Source of the DNA: Rs1 sp029027825
GTDB lineage: Bacteria; Pseudomonadota; Gammaproteobacteria; Pseudomonadales; Balneatricaceae
DNA: 64,000 nt
NCBI GenBank assembly: GCA_029027825.1
Contig: CP093399.1
Coordinates: 3,782,001-3,846,000 of the forward strand
Direction: 5' to 3'
The first letter of the stretch is position 1; each line of letters opens with the position of its first letter. The position numbers were made by a program, and so were the translations under genes. Below, in pieces: positions 1 to 8,618 of this stretch. The notes under the pieces were generated by a model, which saw only the letters and a program-made list of their open reading frames with translations, did no database searches and was not told where the DNA came from.

Positions 1-147
1 CATCGTAACAATTTCTTTTATTTGTATTTATCTTGCCTTTCTATGCAGTTTTATGCGAAAGTTTCCCCATATTATTACCTGAAAACTGATTACAGAGCGA
101 GCACAGAGTGTAAGATGTTGGTTTAACAGTGGAATTGGATAATTTTA

Positions 148-177
148 ACTGCACCCATAGGTGCAGTAGATGTTTTT
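148..177 (+). terminator. Rho-independent terminator
   Basis: Perfect 8-bp stem (ACTGCACC / GGTGCAGT) with a CATA loop, followed by AGATGTTTTT. It would end a transcript entering from left of the window. No gene end is recognisable in bases 1-147, and nothing else is seen before the response regulator. Confidence 0.65.
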
Positions 178-271
178 CTAACCGCTGTATAATCAAAAGC
201 TTATCCTAAGTTGCGCAGTGAAACCACTGATTCAGGCATTAACCATATACCCTAATTTAGGTGATCAAAAA

Positions 272-985
272 ATGAGTGACATCAGTATTGTTATTGCTGA
301 GGACGATCATAAAATCGCAGAAATCCAACGTCGCTTCATCGAGCGAATAGACGGGTTTGAAATCCTCGGAATTGCACACACAACAATTGATGCTCAAGAC
401 ATGATAGAAGTACTAGAGCCTGATCTATTATTACTAGATATTCACTTCCCTGAAGGGAATGGTTTAGAGCTACTAAGAGAGATCCGCCGCAGTAAAAGCA
501 CTAGCGATGTTATCTTAATCACTGCGGCAAAGGATGTTAATAGTTTAACCGAAGCACTGCACAGTGGAGTATTCGATTATATTTTAAAACCTTTAGTATT
601 TGATCGCTTGCAAACAGCGTTACACAATTACCGCGATCACAGCAAAAAACTTCAAGCACTAGAGAATCAAAGCACCAAAGGACTGGATCAATCAACTGTT
701 GACCAGTTATTACCGCGCAACCTACTATCACAAAAAAACATACATAACTCAAATTTACCCAAGGGGATCGATCCGCTAACTTTAGAAAAAATTCGTAATA
801 TATTTTCCAGTTCAACTTCTGGGCACACTGCAGAACAAATGGGAGAATTAGTAGGCAGCAGCCGCACCACCGCCAGACGCTATTTAGAATATTTAGTGAG
901 CAATTCAGAGCTGATTGCTGATGTTAGTTATGGCTCAGTAGGTAGGCCAGAGCGCTTATACCTTAGAACTAGCTTAAATGATTAA
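272..985 (+). CDS. Response regulator, DcuR/CitB/DpiA type
   Basis: Two-component response regulator of 237 aa, the usual family length. The receiver domain (about residues 3-120) has the acidic pair D11/D12, phospho-acceptor D56 in LLLLDIHFP, T84 and K106 in YILKP. The C-terminal part (about 180-232) carries a helix-turn-helix with SSRTTARRYLEYL and GRPERLY, typical of the citrate/C4-dicarboxylate regulators. An in-frame GTG at 218 would add 18 residues, but ATG 272 follows an AGGTG Shine-Dalgarno at 259-263 and begins exactly at the receiver fold, so I chose it. No sensor kinase is in the window; it may lie to the left. The signal is unknown. A divergently coded periplasmic binding protein lies next to it and could be a target or co-sensor, which is inference only. 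Confidence 0.9.
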   Translation: MSDISIVIAEDDHKIAEIQRRFIERIDGFEILGIAHTTIDAQDMIEVLEPDLLLLDIHFPEGNGLELLREIRRSKSTSDVILITAAKDVNSLTEALHSGVFDYILKPLVFDRLQTALHNYRDHSKKLQALENQSTKGLDQSTVDQLLPRNLLSQKNIHNSNLPKGIDPLTLEKIRNIFSSSTSGHTAEQMGELVGSSRTTARRYLEYLVSNSELIADVSYGSVGRPERLYLRTSLND

Positions 986-1019
986 CCCGTAACTTCGCAT
1001 CTGCCAAATATTGGTTATA

Positions 1020-1769
1020 TTACAATCCGTAGCGAGCATGAATACTTTGAAAGATCCCATTTTCCTGAATTATTTTTAAGCCCTTATTGAAGGTTTTTAG
1101 TAATTTTTTGCTCGCCGGCCATTTTTTACTGAAACATAAATAAAACCGATGCTCATCAACACCGGCTATTCCAGCAAAATCTAATTCATCTAGGATTCCC
1201 ATCTGCTGAGCAACATAAGCAGCTGATTCCCAGCCTATATAGAAAACATCTTGATTACGGCGTAGCAAAACAGCCAACGCATCTTCAATACGATTAACGC
1301 TTGAATGCTTAATACCCTTTTTGATCAACTCCTTTTGCGTAGAATAACCATTAATAGCGATCACTTTTCTATTATGTAGATCATCAACAACACTCAAAGG
1401 AGCTCCCGAATAATCCTTATGAGTTATGATCGCCATACGCGTCGAGCTAATTTGGTCTGATAGATGCGCAAAGCTAAGACGCTCTTTAACTTTACTACAA
1501 GTAACTGCAGCGGTCGCTACGCCCGATTTTACATCACGCATAATTCTTGCCCAAGGTTGAAATTTGACCTCGATATCAACCCCAACAGCTGCAAATGCAG
1601 CAATACTAACTTCAACATCAAATCCTGGCTGACTCGGCGTACTTTTAATATTGAACGGAGGGTAATTTGTAGCGTAGATATTTAATGTTCCTGCAGAAGT
1701 AGCAGTGTTTACTGCAAAAAACAGCAAAAATATTAACGCGCGCCTTTTAACACTCGTAAGCTTAAGCAT
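1020..1769 (-). CDS. Periplasmic solute-binding protein, family 3-like
   Basis: 249-aa exported protein. Residues 1-26 form a signal peptide (basic VKRR, hydrophobic core, cleavage after TSA). The mature part resembles family-3 extracellular solute-binding proteins (amino-acid ABC transporter type): NIYATNYPPFN near the start, GFDVEV, the GVATAAVTCSKVKERL segment, and the hinge and second-lobe pattern ending in ENGIFQSIHARYGL. GGAGG lies 8 nt before the ATG. No permease or ATPase gene is adjacent, so it is an orphan binding protein, as is common in marine gammaproteobacteria. It converges with the response regulator, with 34 bp between stops. The ligand cannot be told from sequence. Confidence 0.8.
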   Translation of the reverse strand: MLKLTSVKRRALIFLLFFAVNTATSAGTLNIYATNYPPFNIKSTPSQPGFDVEVSIAAFAAVGVDIEVKFQPWARIMRDVKSGVATAAVTCSKVKERLSFAHLSDQISSTRMAIITHKDYSGAPLSVVDDLHNRKVIAINGYSTQKELIKKGIKHSSVNRIEDALAVLLRRNQDVFYIGWESAAYVAQQMGILDELDFAGIAGVDEHRFYLCFSKKWPASKKLLKTFNKGLKIIQENGIFQSIHARYGL

Positions 1770-2077
1770 AATAATACCTCCGACACTGCTATACTCGCTC
1801 CATAACAGCTCAATAAAAAGTTTATAACTACGACTCTATTATGAAATCACTAAACAAGCAACACACGCCCCTAGGCGCCGGACTAAGCTACTGTGAAAAT
1901 CAAACTAGGACCTTCTGTGCAATTCTTTCTCACAACTATCGGTTAAGCTAAACACGCTTCTAACATACAGATAAATTCGTGACTAAGGCACAAGTTGCAG
2001 GCATACTGACTGTCTGGTAAAACCATTGACACAGAGCGCTAATTTCTCTGTGCGTCCTAGTAAGACTATATATTTAG
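1770..2077. other. Intergenic region, divergent promoters
   Basis: 308 bp between two divergently transcribed genes. It must hold both promoters. I see no RNA gene, convincing palindrome or small gene with a ribosome-binding site. Confidence 0.5.
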
Positions 2078-2488
2078 GTGGTAGATAAATTGTTTGAATC
2101 TCATGGTCATTTTAAAGTATCAGTGCAAAATAATACTATCCGTGTTCTTGCATTTGGCCCTTTTAATACTCAGGCCGTTTCAAACTATAAAGACGACTTA
2201 ATTTCAGCAATTCAACAGATAGAAGGCCCTTGGACACAGTTAAATCAAATGCATCAAAATTGTCTATACACCCCAGAAGCACAACAAAAAATGCATCATT
2301 TAACCCAATTTAGAAAAGACCAAGGATTAGTTGCAGTGGCCTTCATCTTCAAAGATTGTTTCGGGACTATCATCCTTCAAGAGCAGCTATCCGGTATTTA
2401 TAATAAGGCACAAATCCCCTGCCAATTTTTTGATGATTCAGCCACTGCAAATTTGTGGTTACAACAACAAATCGACAGCTCTATTTAA
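2078..2488 (+). CDS. Conserved hypothetical, possibly STAS/SEC14-like
   Basis: 136-aa soluble protein without signal peptide or membrane segment. The pattern (HGHFKVSVQNNTIRVLAFGPFN, later a TPEAQQKMHHL helix, then GLVAVAFIF, a QLSGIYN segment and a C-terminal WLQQQ helix) resembles small single-domain STAS/SpoIIAA-like proteins, but I do not recognise a named family with certainty. The listed GTG start has no spaced ribosome-binding site. The AGGTGG at 2076-2081 is ideally placed for the in-frame TTG at 2090, so the true protein may be four residues shorter. The 3' end overlaps the convergent AraC/Ogt gene by 8 bp. Confidence 0.65.
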   Translation: MVDKLFESHGHFKVSVQNNTIRVLAFGPFNTQAVSNYKDDLISAIQQIEGPWTQLNQMHQNCLYTPEAQQKMHHLTQFRKDQGLVAVAFIFKDCFGTIILQEQLSGIYNKAQIPCQFFDDSATANLWLQQQIDSSI

Positions 2489-3350
2489 TACCTGTACACG
2501 CATCACTTGAAGTAACCCCTTCCCAACCGACTATGGCAGTCTTTCGGGCACCTCCCCAACGATAACCACCTAACTTCCCGGTGGCTTGGATCACCCGATG
2601 ACATGGAACAATCAAAGCGACCGGATTATGACCAATCGCTGTCCCTACCGCCCTGGCAGCATTTGCATTACCTAAATTTTTGGCAACAGCACCATAAGTA
2701 GATAAGCTCCCCAGCGGAATATTTAATAGTGCCTGCCACACTTTCAACTGAAAAGCAGTACCTTTTAAATGAAGCTGTATTGTAGTACTAGCTGCATTTA
2801 CTCCCCGCCAATCACGATTCAAAGCCGCCATTACATCTAGCTGAAAAGAATCTTGTTTATGCTCAAAGATGGCATTACAAAAGCTACTCTTTAAATTGTG
2901 CAACGCCACTAACTGCCCCTCGACAAAACTGATGTGGCAAACGCCTTTGGTCGTCGAAGCCACCAACATTTCGCCAAAGGGAGAGTGCTTAAAGCTATAA
3001 TTGATTACCAGTGCACGACCGCCATTTTTATATTCTCCAGGCGTCATCCCCTCAATATTAATAAATAGATCGTGTAGCCGACTGGTACCTGACAAACCTG
3101 TTTCATAGGCGGCATCTAGCAAACTAAGCTGCTGCACACTCAACAATTGCTTAGCGTATTCAACACTAATAAATTGCATAAATTTCTTCGGGCTAACACC
3201 TGCCCACTCAGTAAACATCCGCTGAAAATGAAAGGGGCTTAAACCTACCTCTGTGGCAATTTCAGTTAATGAGGGCTGATATTTAAAATTTTCATTGATG
3301 TACCCTATCGCCTGTGCAATTCTCTGGTAGTGATTTTGCTTGTCTAACAT
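2481..3350 (-). CDS. AraC-type / methylated-DNA methyltransferase fusion (Ada-like)
   Basis: 289-aa fusion. Residues 1-110 are an AraC-type double helix-turn-helix (SLTEIATEVGLSPFHFQRMF and the second helix set ending GMTPGEYKNGG). The C-terminal half is an O6-alkylguanine-DNA alkyltransferase with the catalytic motif PCHRV (acceptor Cys about residue 250) and the downstream GKLGGYRWG. It lacks the N-terminal zinc-cysteine Ada domain, so it cannot sense methylphosphotriesters as E. coli Ada does. It is known as the bifunctional regulator/Ogt type. The expected role is suicidal removal of alkyl groups from guanine, possibly with autoregulation through the HTH. The gene stands alone and converges with the upstream small gene (8-bp overlap). 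Confidence 0.92.
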   Translation of the reverse strand: MLDKQNHYQRIAQAIGYINENFKYQPSLTEIATEVGLSPFHFQRMFTEWAGVSPKKFMQFISVEYAKQLLSVQQLSLLDAAYETGLSGTSRLHDLFINIEGMTPGEYKNGGRALVINYSFKHSPFGEMLVASTTKGVCHISFVEGQLVALHNLKSSFCNAIFEHKQDSFQLDVMAALNRDWRGVNAASTTIQLHLKGTAFQLKVWQALLNIPLGSLSTYGAVAKNLGNANAARAVGTAIGHNPVALIVPCHRVIQATGKLGGYRWGGARKTAIVGWEGVTSSDACTGIK

Positions 3351-3671
3351 TTGCAGCTCCTGTCACTTAAACATCTATTACACTGTGCAATTATTCCATA
3401 CATTAATCTCGATAAATAATTAAACCACGAAAAATCAGTCACTTAACTAATATTTAAATATGTGTTTAGTGTTTTTATCTACTTATTTCATCTAAGTTTA
3501 TGCATCATCACCCTTTGGCACAACCCGATTCTTGCGCGATTAACAAAGCTTAGTCACACCGACCTATCAGGCTAACCGATAGCCCCGCAATAAAATAATT
3601 ATTATCTATCAATAATCAACCGATTTAGTATATTGATAATCCTATTTTTAAAATTAAGCAGAGCATTTACA
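3351..3671. other. Intergenic region, divergent promoters
   Basis: 321 bp, AT-rich, between the Ada-like gene and the large fusion gene. An 8-bp inverted repeat TATCAATA...TATTGATA lies around 3607-3638, just before the fusion gene, and could be an operator. No other feature is visible. Confidence 0.35.
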
Positions 3672-6600
3672 ATGACGACATATTGGGCAAGAGTTTTACA
3701 AAATATTTGGCACATTGAGGCTAATCTTACCCAGCTTGATGGTGAGTTCGACCTTAACTTTTCAGTCGATGGCGAACAACCCGCTATACTCAAAGTAATG
3801 CGAGCAGATTGTGATACCGATTTTATAGATTTACAGTGCAGTGCTTTAGTGTATTTGTCTGAGCATGCACCAGAGATACCCATTCCCAGAATTATACCAA
3901 CCACCCAACAGCAGCTTTTTACCCATGTCAAAGGTCCTGATGGCGAAGATAGAGTAGTCTGGCTACAACAAAAAATCCAAGGCCAAACCTACGCTAATTT
4001 CAAACCACAGAATTTATCTTTAATTACTAATATTGGTCAAGTTGTAGGGGCTGTGGACAAAGCTTGGCAAGGATTTAAACACCCTGCCTTGCAGCGCGAT
4101 TTTAAGTGGAACTTAACCACTGCACAGTGGATTAGCGATGAGTTAAACATCATCGACAGCGCTCCTAAGAAGGAACTGTTGACCGCTATCGCGGCAGAGT
4201 TCCAAGCCCTTCAACCGCAATTGTTAGCACTTGAACAGCAAGCTATTCACAATGACGTGAATGACTACAATATCATTGTCAATGGCTCCTTAACACACCA
4301 GGCGAAAGTCATGGGCTTAATCGATTTGGGCGATATGTGTGCTGGGCCGCGCATTTGCAACTTAGCGATAGCCTGTGCATATATTGTCTTGGGGCAAGCA
4401 GACCCTGAAAAGGCACTTGAATCACTGGTCGCTGGATACCATAGCAAAAACCCGCTCACAGAATCTGAACTTGATATGCTCTGGCCGCTCTTGAAAATGC
4501 GATTGGCTGTTAGCATTGTCATTTCCAGTTTAATGTCTAAAGAAAACCCCGATGATCCATATGTAGTCATCAGTCAGGCTCCCGCTTGGGAGTTCCTATT
4601 GGAAAACAACGTCAATCAAGCTTTAATCGCCAGCAGATTAAAAGTGGCTTGTGGCTTTGATATCTCGCCAGCAGCGACCAATATTCGACAGTGGCTAAAT
4701 GCTGAGCGCGGTAATTTTGCACCCATCCTAGGTCAAAGTTTAGATAATTCACCGATGAGGAGTCTGTCGGTTGAAGTCAGCACTTGTCCGCAAAACCCTT
4801 TCGACTTAACCCGCCAAGAAGCCGCAAAATTGGGCGGAGAATACCGAGCCGATGAAGGCGTTTGGCTCGGTTATTACAACGAGCCAAGATTGGTATATAC
4901 CGATGCTGCTTTCAGAAAAGGTGCTTATAAAGCCAGCAACAGACGCACCGTGCACATTGGCGTGGATGTATTTGGGCCAGCAGGACTTGAAGTCCACACA
5001 CCGATGGCCGCCAAAGTGGCTTTTGCTGAGTATCGAGCTGCAAATTTAGATTATGGCGGGATGGTTATTTTGTCACACCAAACCCCAGCAGGAGACACCT
5101 TCTACACCTTATATGGCCATTTAGACCCACAGTCAATTGCGCATTTATCACTGGGCCAAGCGCTAGAAAAAGGTCAAGTATTTGCCGCATTAGGTGATTT
5201 ATCAGGCAACGGCGGTTGGAACCCTCATTTACACTTCCAACTAGCTCTCACTACCTCTGGCATGGGCGATGACTGGCCCGGAGTTGCCGACCCTGATGAT
5301 TTGCCACTATTTAATGCGATCTGCCCCAACCCTGCAGCGCTATTAAATATAGCCGATCAAAAAATTCAATACACCGGCACTTCTAAGGCGCAAGTTTTAG
5401 CTAAGAGACAGGCGCACTTCGGTGAAAACCTAAAGCTGACCTATGCCGATCCGGTAATGTTTTTACGTGGCTGGCGCCACCATTTGTTTGATGAATGGGG
5501 TCGTCCATATCTAGATAGTTATAATAACGTACCTCACGTCGGTCATGCGCACCCACGTATTCAGGCGGTCGCAGCGGATCAACTACTGCGCATGAACTCC
5601 AATACGCGCTACTTGCACCCCGCTCAAACAGCTTTTGCGGATAAAATACTATCAAAAATGCCCAGTTCTTTAGAAGTGTGCTTTTTTGTCAACTCCGGCA
5701 CTGAAGCAAACGAATTGGCACTGCGTCTATCTCGAGCGCACACTGGCGGAAAAGACATCATTACTCCCAATCACGGCTATCATGGTAATACCACGGGAGC
5801 CATTGATATCTCCGCTTATAAATTCAATGCAGAAGGCGGCAGTGGTCAAGTAGATTGGGTGCAACTTGTGGAAGTCGCCGATGAATACCGTGGCAGCTAT
5901 CAGAAAGATGATCCCGATAGAGCGACAAAGTATGCCGCGCTAGTCGACCAGGCGATCCAAGCTATTGCAGACGCCCCCGACAACCGAAAATTGGCTGGTT
6001 TTATTGCCGAGACATTCCCCAGTGTCGGCGGTCAGATCATTCCCCCACAGGGGTATCTGGCAGAAGTGTATGCTAAGATCCGCGCAGCGGGCGGCGTCTG
6101 TATCGCCGATGAAGTACAAACCGCTTTTGGCCGCTTGGGAGAATACTATTTTGCCTTCGAACAACAGCAAGTAGTACCGGATATAGTGGTAATGGGCAAA
6201 CCTATTGGCAATGGCCATCCTATTGGCGTGCTAGTCACCACTAAAGAGATCGCAGAGAGCTTCGCCAAAGGACCGGAATACTTTTCAACCTTCGGTGGCT
6301 CCAACCTATCTTGCCGCATTGGCAAAGAAGTGCTAGATATAGTCGATGATGAATGCTTGATGGAAAACGCTCGCGTCATGGGCGACAAGCTACGCGAAGG
6401 ATTGAAAACACTACAGAAAAAGCACCCATTGATCGGCGATGTTCGAGGCTACGGACTATTTATTGGGCTAGACTTAGTACTTGATCAAAGTAGCAAACAG
6501 CCGGCAACTCAAGTCGCGGACTATGTAAAGAATCGGATGCGCGAACACCGCATCTTAATGGGCACCGAAGGACCTGCGGATAACATCCTAAAAATCAGAC

Positions 6601-6695
6601 CTCCTTTAACTATCGAAGCCCAAGATGTAGAGATGATTTTACAAGTAATGGATGAAGTACTGTCGGAAGCTGCCTGTCTATTAGCGTTAAATTAA
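3672..6695 (+). CDS. Kinase - M23 peptidase - class III aminotransferase fusion
   Basis: 1007-aa three-domain protein. (1) About residues 1-335 form an APH/choline-kinase-like fold with the Brenner motif HNDVNDYN (H193) and a LIDLGD metal motif about 217. (2) About 370-570 form a LytM/M23 domain with all zinc ligands present: HIGVD (H428, D432) and HLH (H519, H521). (3) About 590-1007 form a PLP-dependent class III aminotransferase with NSGTEANELA, a DEVQTAFGR segment and Schiff-base Lys K843 in GKPIGNG. The third part resembles the AGXT2L/phospho-lyase group, whose members break down phosphoethanolamine or phosphohydroxylysine. A kinase joined to a phospho-lyase would phosphorylate and then eliminate the same amino alcohol, which is inference. 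There is no signal peptide, so the M23 domain would sit in the cytoplasm. A TTG at 3633 would add 13 residues; ATG 3672 fits the domain start better. Confidence 0.88.
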   Translation: MTTYWARVLQNIWHIEANLTQLDGEFDLNFSVDGEQPAILKVMRADCDTDFIDLQCSALVYLSEHAPEIPIPRIIPTTQQQLFTHVKGPDGEDRVVWLQQKIQGQTYANFKPQNLSLITNIGQVVGAVDKAWQGFKHPALQRDFKWNLTTAQWISDELNIIDSAPKKELLTAIAAEFQALQPQLLALEQQAIHNDVNDYNIIVNGSLTHQAKVMGLIDLGDMCAGPRICNLAIACAYIVLGQADPEKALESLVAGYHSKNPLTESELDMLWPLLKMRLAVSIVISSLMSKENPDDPYVVISQAPAWEFLLENNVNQALIASRLKVACGFDISPAATNIRQWLNAERGNFAPILGQSLDNSPMRSLSVEVSTCPQNPFDLTRQEAAKLGGEYRADEGVWLGYYNEPRLVYTDAAFRKGAYKASNRRTVHIGVDVFGPAGLEVHTPMAAKVAFAEYRAANLDYGGMVILSHQTPAGDTFYTLYGHLDPQSIAHLSLGQALEKGQVFAALGDLSGNGGWNPHLHFQLALTTSGMGDDWPGVADPDDLPLFNAICPNPAALLNIADQKIQYTGTSKAQVLAKRQAHFGENLKLTYADPVMFLRGWRHHLFDEWGRPYLDSYNNVPHVGHAHPRIQAVAADQLLRMNSNTRYLHPAQTAFADKILSKMPSSLEVCFFVNSGTEANELALRLSRAHTGGKDIITPNHGYHGNTTGAIDISAYKFNAEGGSGQVDWVQLVEVADEYRGSYQKDDPDRATKYAALVDQAIQAIADAPDNRKLAGFIAETFPSVGGQIIPPQGYLAEVYAKIRAAGGVCIADEVQTAFGRLGEYYFAFEQQQVVPDIVVMGKPIGNGHPIGVLVTTKEIAESFAKGPEYFSTFGGSNLSCRIGKEVLDIVDDECLMENARVMGDKLREGLKTLQKKHPLIGDVRGYGLFIGLDLVLDQSSKQPATQVADYVKNRMREHRILMGTEGPADNILKIRPPLTIEAQDVEMILQVMDEVLSEAACLLALN

Positions 6696-6726
6696 GCACT
6701 AAAGGGACTGTTTAGAAGCTGCCGTA

Positions 6727-6759
6727 TTAGCTCGATATTCGATAGGAATATCGAGCTAA
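6727..6759 (+). terminator. Perfect 14-bp hairpin after fusion gene
   Basis: TTAGCTCGATATTC / GAATATCGAGCTAA with a GATAG loop, 31 bp after the stop codon and just before the end of the convergent small gene. There is no long T tract, so this is either a bidirectional terminator or an mRNA 3'-end stabiliser. Confidence 0.6.
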
Positions 6760-6762
6760 GCT

Positions 6763-6996
6763 TTAAAACCAAATAAAACGCTTTTTAACCGTTAAACACT
6801 GCTGAGCATCTATATGCCCATAGGCAAAAACCGGCGTTATCAGTTGCATATCTTGCTTGGTTAATTCACCATCCTCAATTTTTCCGGCCATAAGAAAGTG
6901 TCTATCCGCCCTAGTTCCTGCAGATTCCGGAGGGTGTTCTTCTTCATACATGCCAACCAATTCCAAATATAAGGCAGCCATTTGCTTGTCGCTCAA
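6763..6996 (-). CDS. Small conserved hypothetical protein
   Basis: 77-aa acidic soluble protein that I do not recognise. It starts with TTG. The support for that start is a GGAG Shine-Dalgarno 7 nt upstream; the nearby ATG at 7000 is in a different frame that closes quickly. The N-terminal half is helical and acidic (LYLELVGMYEEEHPPESAG). It converges with the large fusion gene, and the hairpin at 6727-6759 lies between the two ends. Confidence 0.5.
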   Translation of the reverse strand: MSDKQMAALYLELVGMYEEEHPPESAGTRADRHFLMAGKIEDGELTKQDMQLITPVFAYGHIDAQQCLTVKKRFIWF

Positions 6997-7391
6997 CCAT
7001 AGTCTCCATCAATAAATTTGTGGCTATCTGCTTTCTGCTATCCAAAAAAACCTAGCCCCAGCACTCTAGCTGCGCAGAATTATTCCACTTAGGACTAAAT
7101 ACTTCAAGCTAGAAGCAGCACTTGAAGGATAAAACAGAGCTAAAGTGATTGATCAAAAAAACCCAGTATAAACCAATCAACTTATCGACTTTAAACACAG
7201 AGCTTTCTTTAGGAACCTCAAATATCCCTGTCAATTGAGCAATCGTTGTGAAAAAAGTAGATTAGTGTTTAGCCCGATGCCCCTAGAGTAACACAAACTT
7301 CCACCCCCTCAGAGTGGGATCGCAGGTCTATGACCCCCGACTTAAACAGCTAAATTTAAAGACAACGCAACCGCTCTATAATTATACAGCT

Positions 7392-7502
7392 TACAAATAT
7401 GTGTCATTGCATACAAATATCATCTATAGGCAATTTATCATTGACTATCATTAATAAAGATCTAATATACCCCATATTCAATATCGTTATAACCTTATAA
7501 CC
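7392..7502 (+). promoter_or_regulatory. Repeat-rich leader of the sulfide operon
   Basis: Within the 531-bp gap 6997-7527 there are direct repeats TACAAATAT at 7392-7400 and 7412-7420, exactly 20 bp apart (about two helical turns on one face). A tandem TTATAACC TTATAACC lies at 7487-7502, just before the GGAG of the dioxygenase gene. Both are plausible sites for a sulfide- or persulfide-responsive regulator, but no regulator gene is adjacent. The rest of the gap shows nothing I can name. Confidence 0.4.
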
Positions 7503-7527
7503 AAAAAATATAACGGAGTATTTTGTT

Positions 7528-8430
7528 ATGCAAGCGACTACAGCGTCAGTTACCCAATCTAAAACCTCAACAGCAAATGTCACTGCATTTTTTGACCAAG
7601 CAACTTTTACCTTTAGCTATGTAGTAGAAGACGTTGAGACAAAACAGTGTGTAATTATCGATTCTGTTTTAGATTTTGACTACGCCTCAGGTAGCAGCTC
7701 TTTGGTTGCGGCCGACAAAATTCTTAACTTTATAACAAATAACAAACTACAAGTTAAGTGGATCTTAGAAACCCACGTGCATGCAGACCACATTTCAGCA
7801 GCGCCTTATTTAAAAGAGCGAACGGGGGCGAGTATTGGTATTGGATCATTAGTTACAGACGTTCAACGAACCTTTAGCAAAGTTTTTAACGCCCAGCACG
7901 ATATGCGTTGTGAAGGTGAACAATTTTGTAAATTATTTGCCGACAATGAAAAGATTCAATTAGGCAACATTTCGGGCTATGCAATGCACACTCCCGGACA
8001 CACCCCGGCTTGTATGAGCTACGTCTTTGGCGATGCCGTCTTTGTTGGCGACACTCTATTTATGCCTGATTACGGAACAGCGCGCTGCGATTTTCCCGGC
8101 GGAGATGCCGCTCAACTCTATCAATCCATCCAAAAAATATTTAGCTTGGCAGATAATACTCGACTGTTTATGTGCCATGACTACAAGGCGCCAGGCAGGG
8201 ATGAATTCGCCTATCAAACCAGTGTTGGTGAACAGCGAGAGCACAATGTGCATGTAGGTCAGCACTCCAGTCAAAGCCAGTTTGTTAAAATGCGCAGTGA
8301 ACGAGATAGCACCTTAAAAATGCCGCAACTTATTTTACCCGCTGTACAAGTCAATATCCGCGCTGGAAACATGCCTCCCGCAGATGACAACGGTCAAGTT
8401 TATCTGAAAATTCCGGTAAACTTATTTTAA
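7528..8430 (+). CDS. MBL-fold persulfide dioxygenase (ETHE1/Blh type)
   Basis: 300-aa metallo-beta-lactamase-fold protein. The metal motif THVHADH (H83, H85, D87, H88), a later H in HTPGHTP, DTLF with the bridging Asp, and the C-terminal CHDYKAPGRD pattern match persulfide dioxygenase-like hydrolases of the ETHE1/Blh group. These oxidise glutathione persulfide to sulfite using one Fe(II). The next genes are a phosphatase-SQR fusion and a SulP transporter, so the likely pathway is sulfide to persulfide (SQR), persulfide to sulfite (this enzyme), and export or uptake of the oxyanion (SulP). ATG 7528 has GGAG upstream. The protein is cytoplasmic with no signal peptide. Confidence 0.88.
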   Translation: MQATTASVTQSKTSTANVTAFFDQATFTFSYVVEDVETKQCVIIDSVLDFDYASGSSSLVAADKILNFITNNKLQVKWILETHVHADHISAAPYLKERTGASIGIGSLVTDVQRTFSKVFNAQHDMRCEGEQFCKLFADNEKIQLGNISGYAMHTPGHTPACMSYVFGDAVFVGDTLFMPDYGTARCDFPGGDAAQLYQSIQKIFSLADNTRLFMCHDYKAPGRDEFAYQTSVGEQREHNVHVGQHSSQSQFVKMRSERDSTLKMPQLILPAVQVNIRAGNMPPADDNGQVYLKIPVNLF

Positions 8431-8618
8431 CCATCAATCGGACTTAGCGATAAACGCTGCACAAAATAATAATATAAAACCGAATTTTTCGACGTTTGTC
8501 ACTGTAATGATAGAGTTGCTCAAGCTGCAGCAACCTAAGATAAATTGAGCTGATTTGACATTTAGTATTAGATCAACAGCCAATAAATACCACATTCACC
8601 GCTATTTTGGAGTACGTA

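Noticed and set aside
1841..1954. Short plus-strand ORF in the intergenic region (about 36 codons)
   Set aside because: No Shine-Dalgarno, no hydrophobic or repeat pattern, and it lies in the expected divergent promoter region.
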